The notes under the pieces were generated by a model. The model did no database searches, was not told the DNA's origin, and worked only from the letters and a program-made list of their open reading frames with translations. The position numbers and the translations under genes were made by a program. Shown piece by piece: positions 62,491 through 64,000 of a stretch of 64,000 nucleotides of DNA; position 1 is the stretch's first letter, and the number at the start of each line of letters is the position of its first letter. Source of the DNA: JBDREC01 sp043820105 [NCBI: Pseudomonadota bacterium] (GTDB lineage Bacteria; Bdellovibrionota_F; JAHFAK01). The stretch is taken from contig JBDREC010000010.1 of NCBI GenBank assembly GCA_043820105.1, positions 1-64,000 on the forward strand, given 5' to 3'.

Positions 62491-63861
62491 ATGTCATTTA
62501 ACAAATTAGGTCTATCGAGTGAGCTTATGCAGTCAGTAAAGGAACAAGGCTACACAACTCCCACTCCGATACAAATGAAAACTATCCCAGCTATTTTAAA
62601 CAAACAAGATGTCATGGGAAGATCACAAACAGGAACCGGTAAAACAGCTGGTTTTGCATTACCCTTACTACAGCGCTTAATATCAGAAAAAAAAGAAACA
62701 GGTAGCAAACGAAACATCAGAGCTCTTATCGTAACGCCTACCCGAGAACTTGCAGCACAAGTCTGTAAAAGCATCAAAACTTATGGAAGGCATTTACCTT
62801 TACGCTGCAGTGTAGTCTTTGGAGGTATTAGTATCAATCCTCAGATTCATGAACTTCGCAGGGGAGTCGATATCCTGGTCGCAACACCTGGTCGTTTGCT
62901 TGATCACGTGGGTCAGGGAACTGTCGATCTTTCAAAAATCGATATATTAATTCTTGATGAAGCAGATCGCATGCTTGATATGGGTTTTATCCCTGATATC
63001 AAAAGAATTATTGCCTTAATGCCTTTAAAGCGACAAAATCTTTTATTTTCAGCAACTTTTTCAAAAGAAATCAAAAAGCTCGCAATGGGCTTTTTGAAAA
63101 ACCCAGTTATAATAGAAGTTGATCCTGAAAACGCTGCCGCAGAACTAGTAACTCAAGTTGTACATCATGTTGATAAAAGACGTAAAAAAGATTTATTATC
63201 ACACCTCATTGATTCAAAAAAATGGGAAAGAGTTCTTGTTTTTACTAGAACCAAACATGGAGCTAATCGTTTAGCAAAACAGCTCGACCAGGATGGAATA
63301 AGTTCTATTGCGATTCATGGTAACAAATCACAAGGTGCCAGAACAAGAGCTTTAGATTTGTTTAAAAAAGAAGCTGTCAAAGTATTAGTAGCTACAGACA
63401 TTGCTGCTCGCGGACTTGATATTCAACAACTGCCACATGTGGTAAATTATGATCTGCCCAATATTCCTGAAGATTATGTTCATCGAATTGGACGCACAGG
63501 AAGAGCTGGTCATGAAGGTGAAGCTTTGTCCTTAGTAAGTGTTGATGAAATGTCCTTTTTAAGAAACATTGAAAAAATGCTTAAAATAAGCATCCCAAAA
63601 ATAAAACTTAAAGGCTATGAACCAGATCCTTCTATAAAAGCAGAACTGCTTTCAAGAAGAGGAAGTGGAACAAGCAATAGACCATTCAATGCTTCAAGAA
63701 TAAATCCCAGACCAGGAAGCACAGAAAGAAAAGAAAGCAGAGACTCAAGATTTCCTGAAACCGGACAATCAAAAGCTTACTGGGGAAATAGAAACAAGAC
63801 ACAAAACTCAAGACGTAGATTTGGCAAAGGCACTGCAAATTCCCGCTCTCAGGTTGCTTGA
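62491..63861 (+). CDS. rhlE: DEAD-box RNA helicase (RhlE type)
   Basis: A 456-residue helicase: Q motif [96 protein letters not shown]. The C-terminal ~85 residues are basic, Arg/Ser/Asn-rich and disordered, as in RhlE, with no DbpA domain. Ribosome site AGGAGAAATGTATTT. Second DEAD-box gene of the window. Confidence 0.94.
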   Translation: MSFNKLGLSSELMQSVKEQGYTTPTPIQMKTIPAILNKQDVMGRSQTGTGKTAGFALPLLQRLISEKKETGSKRNIRALIVTPTRELAAQVCKSIKTYGRHLPLRCSVVFGGISINPQIHELRRGVDILVATPGRLLDHVGQGTVDLSKIDILILDEADRMLDMGFIPDIKRIIALMPLKRQNLLFSATFSKEIKKLAMGFLKNPVIIEVDPENAAAELVTQVVHHVDKRRKKDLLSHLIDSKKWERVLVFTRTKHGANRLAKQLDQDGISSIAIHGNKSQGARTRALDLFKKEAVKVLVATDIAARGLDIQQLPHVVNYDLPNIPEDYVHRIGRTGRAGHEGEALSLVSVDEMSFLRNIEKMLKISIPKIKLKGYEPDPSIKAELLSRRGSGTSNRPFNASRINPRPGSTERKESRDSRFPETGQSKAYWGNRNKTQNSRRRFGKGTANSRSQVA

Positions 63862-63876
63862 AAATAGAAACAACCT

Positions 63877-64000
63877 TTAAGGCTCTTTTTTCACAATAAA
63901 TCGATTAAGTGCATTTGCAAAATCAGCTTTGTTTTTAGCGCTATATGGCGCTGGTCCAGAACTTTGTATACCATCAGTTCTTAGTTCTTCCAAAAGATTT
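63877..64000 (-). CDS. UPF0178 (YaiI/YqxD)-like protein, C-terminal end
   Basis: The last 40 codons of a gene continuing past the right edge: NLLEELRTDGIQSSGPAPYS followed by AKNKADFANALNRFIVKKEP. This matches the end of UPF0178/DUF188 proteins (R-x-L-x-x-L-R-x-x-G-x-x-x-GGP-x-P-[FY]-x-x-x-D/N...F). PIN-like fold in the full protein; function not settled. Confidence 0.75.
   Translation of the reverse strand, partial: NLLEELRTDGIQSSGPAPYSAKNKADFANALNRFIVKKEP

Overview
The window comes from a low-GC, diderm (Gram-negative type) bacterium. Outer-membrane barrels, a TolC/RND pair, many lipoprotein and Sec signal peptides and a sigma-54 activator all point that way. RdgC, HemB and surface repeats of the leptospiral LA_2272 type are compatible with a deltaproteobacterial or other uncultured lineage, but no single gene fixes the taxon. 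No rRNA, tRNA or CRISPR array was recognised.

Layout. 0-1.3 kb: a RAYT transposase cut by the left edge and an intact Cys-rich RiPP-like precursor. 1.8-5.3 kb: an operon of ECF sigma factor, membrane anti-sigma-like protein and exported caspase-like protein. 5.5-17.4 kb: exported proteins of unknown function, a winged-helix/nucleotidyltransferase pair, a chloramphenicol-acetyltransferase-like enzyme, a paralogous exported family (two full copies and one with a large internal deletion) and a large lipoprotein. 17.4-24.5 kb: leuS, small exported or membrane proteins, endonuclease Q, hemB and a secreted Hint domain. 24.8-27.2 kb: an IS remnant, then a small DHp-like protein and an NtrC-type activator. 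27.2-32.6 kb: a metallopeptidase lipoprotein, thymidine kinase, RdgC split into two genes, exonuclease III and small lipoproteins. 32.8-43.5 kb: a DEAD-box helicase, TolC and RND genes, hipBA, a Ca2+/Na+ antiporter and a YitT protein. 43.7-54.5 kb: an accessory, partly decayed region. It holds two more RiPP-like precursors (one interrupted by TGA), two exported-protein genes out of frame at A8 tracts, an exported calpain-like protease, an MNT/HI0074 pair, IS relics, gene fragments and a TAP-type hydrolase. 54.6-62.1 kb: a beta-CASP nuclease followed by a GT4 / GH130 / GT4-toroid / GH130 operon. 62.5 kb to the end: RhlE and the end of a UPF0178-like gene.

How the parts may work together. Several exported-protein genes carry -24/-12 (sigma-54) promoter matches. 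The best four precede a DUF5658-like protein, the Hint protein, a short exported protein and the calpain. An NtrC-type activator is encoded nearby, so a local envelope regulon is plausible. The most novel candidate is the three-locus precursor family with a Y-x-x-P leader and Cys-x-x-Gly units; no maturase is visible in this window. The GT4/GH130 operon looks like a synthesis-and-phosphorolysis cycle for a mannose polymer.

Limits. All family calls were made by eye from motifs, without any database search.
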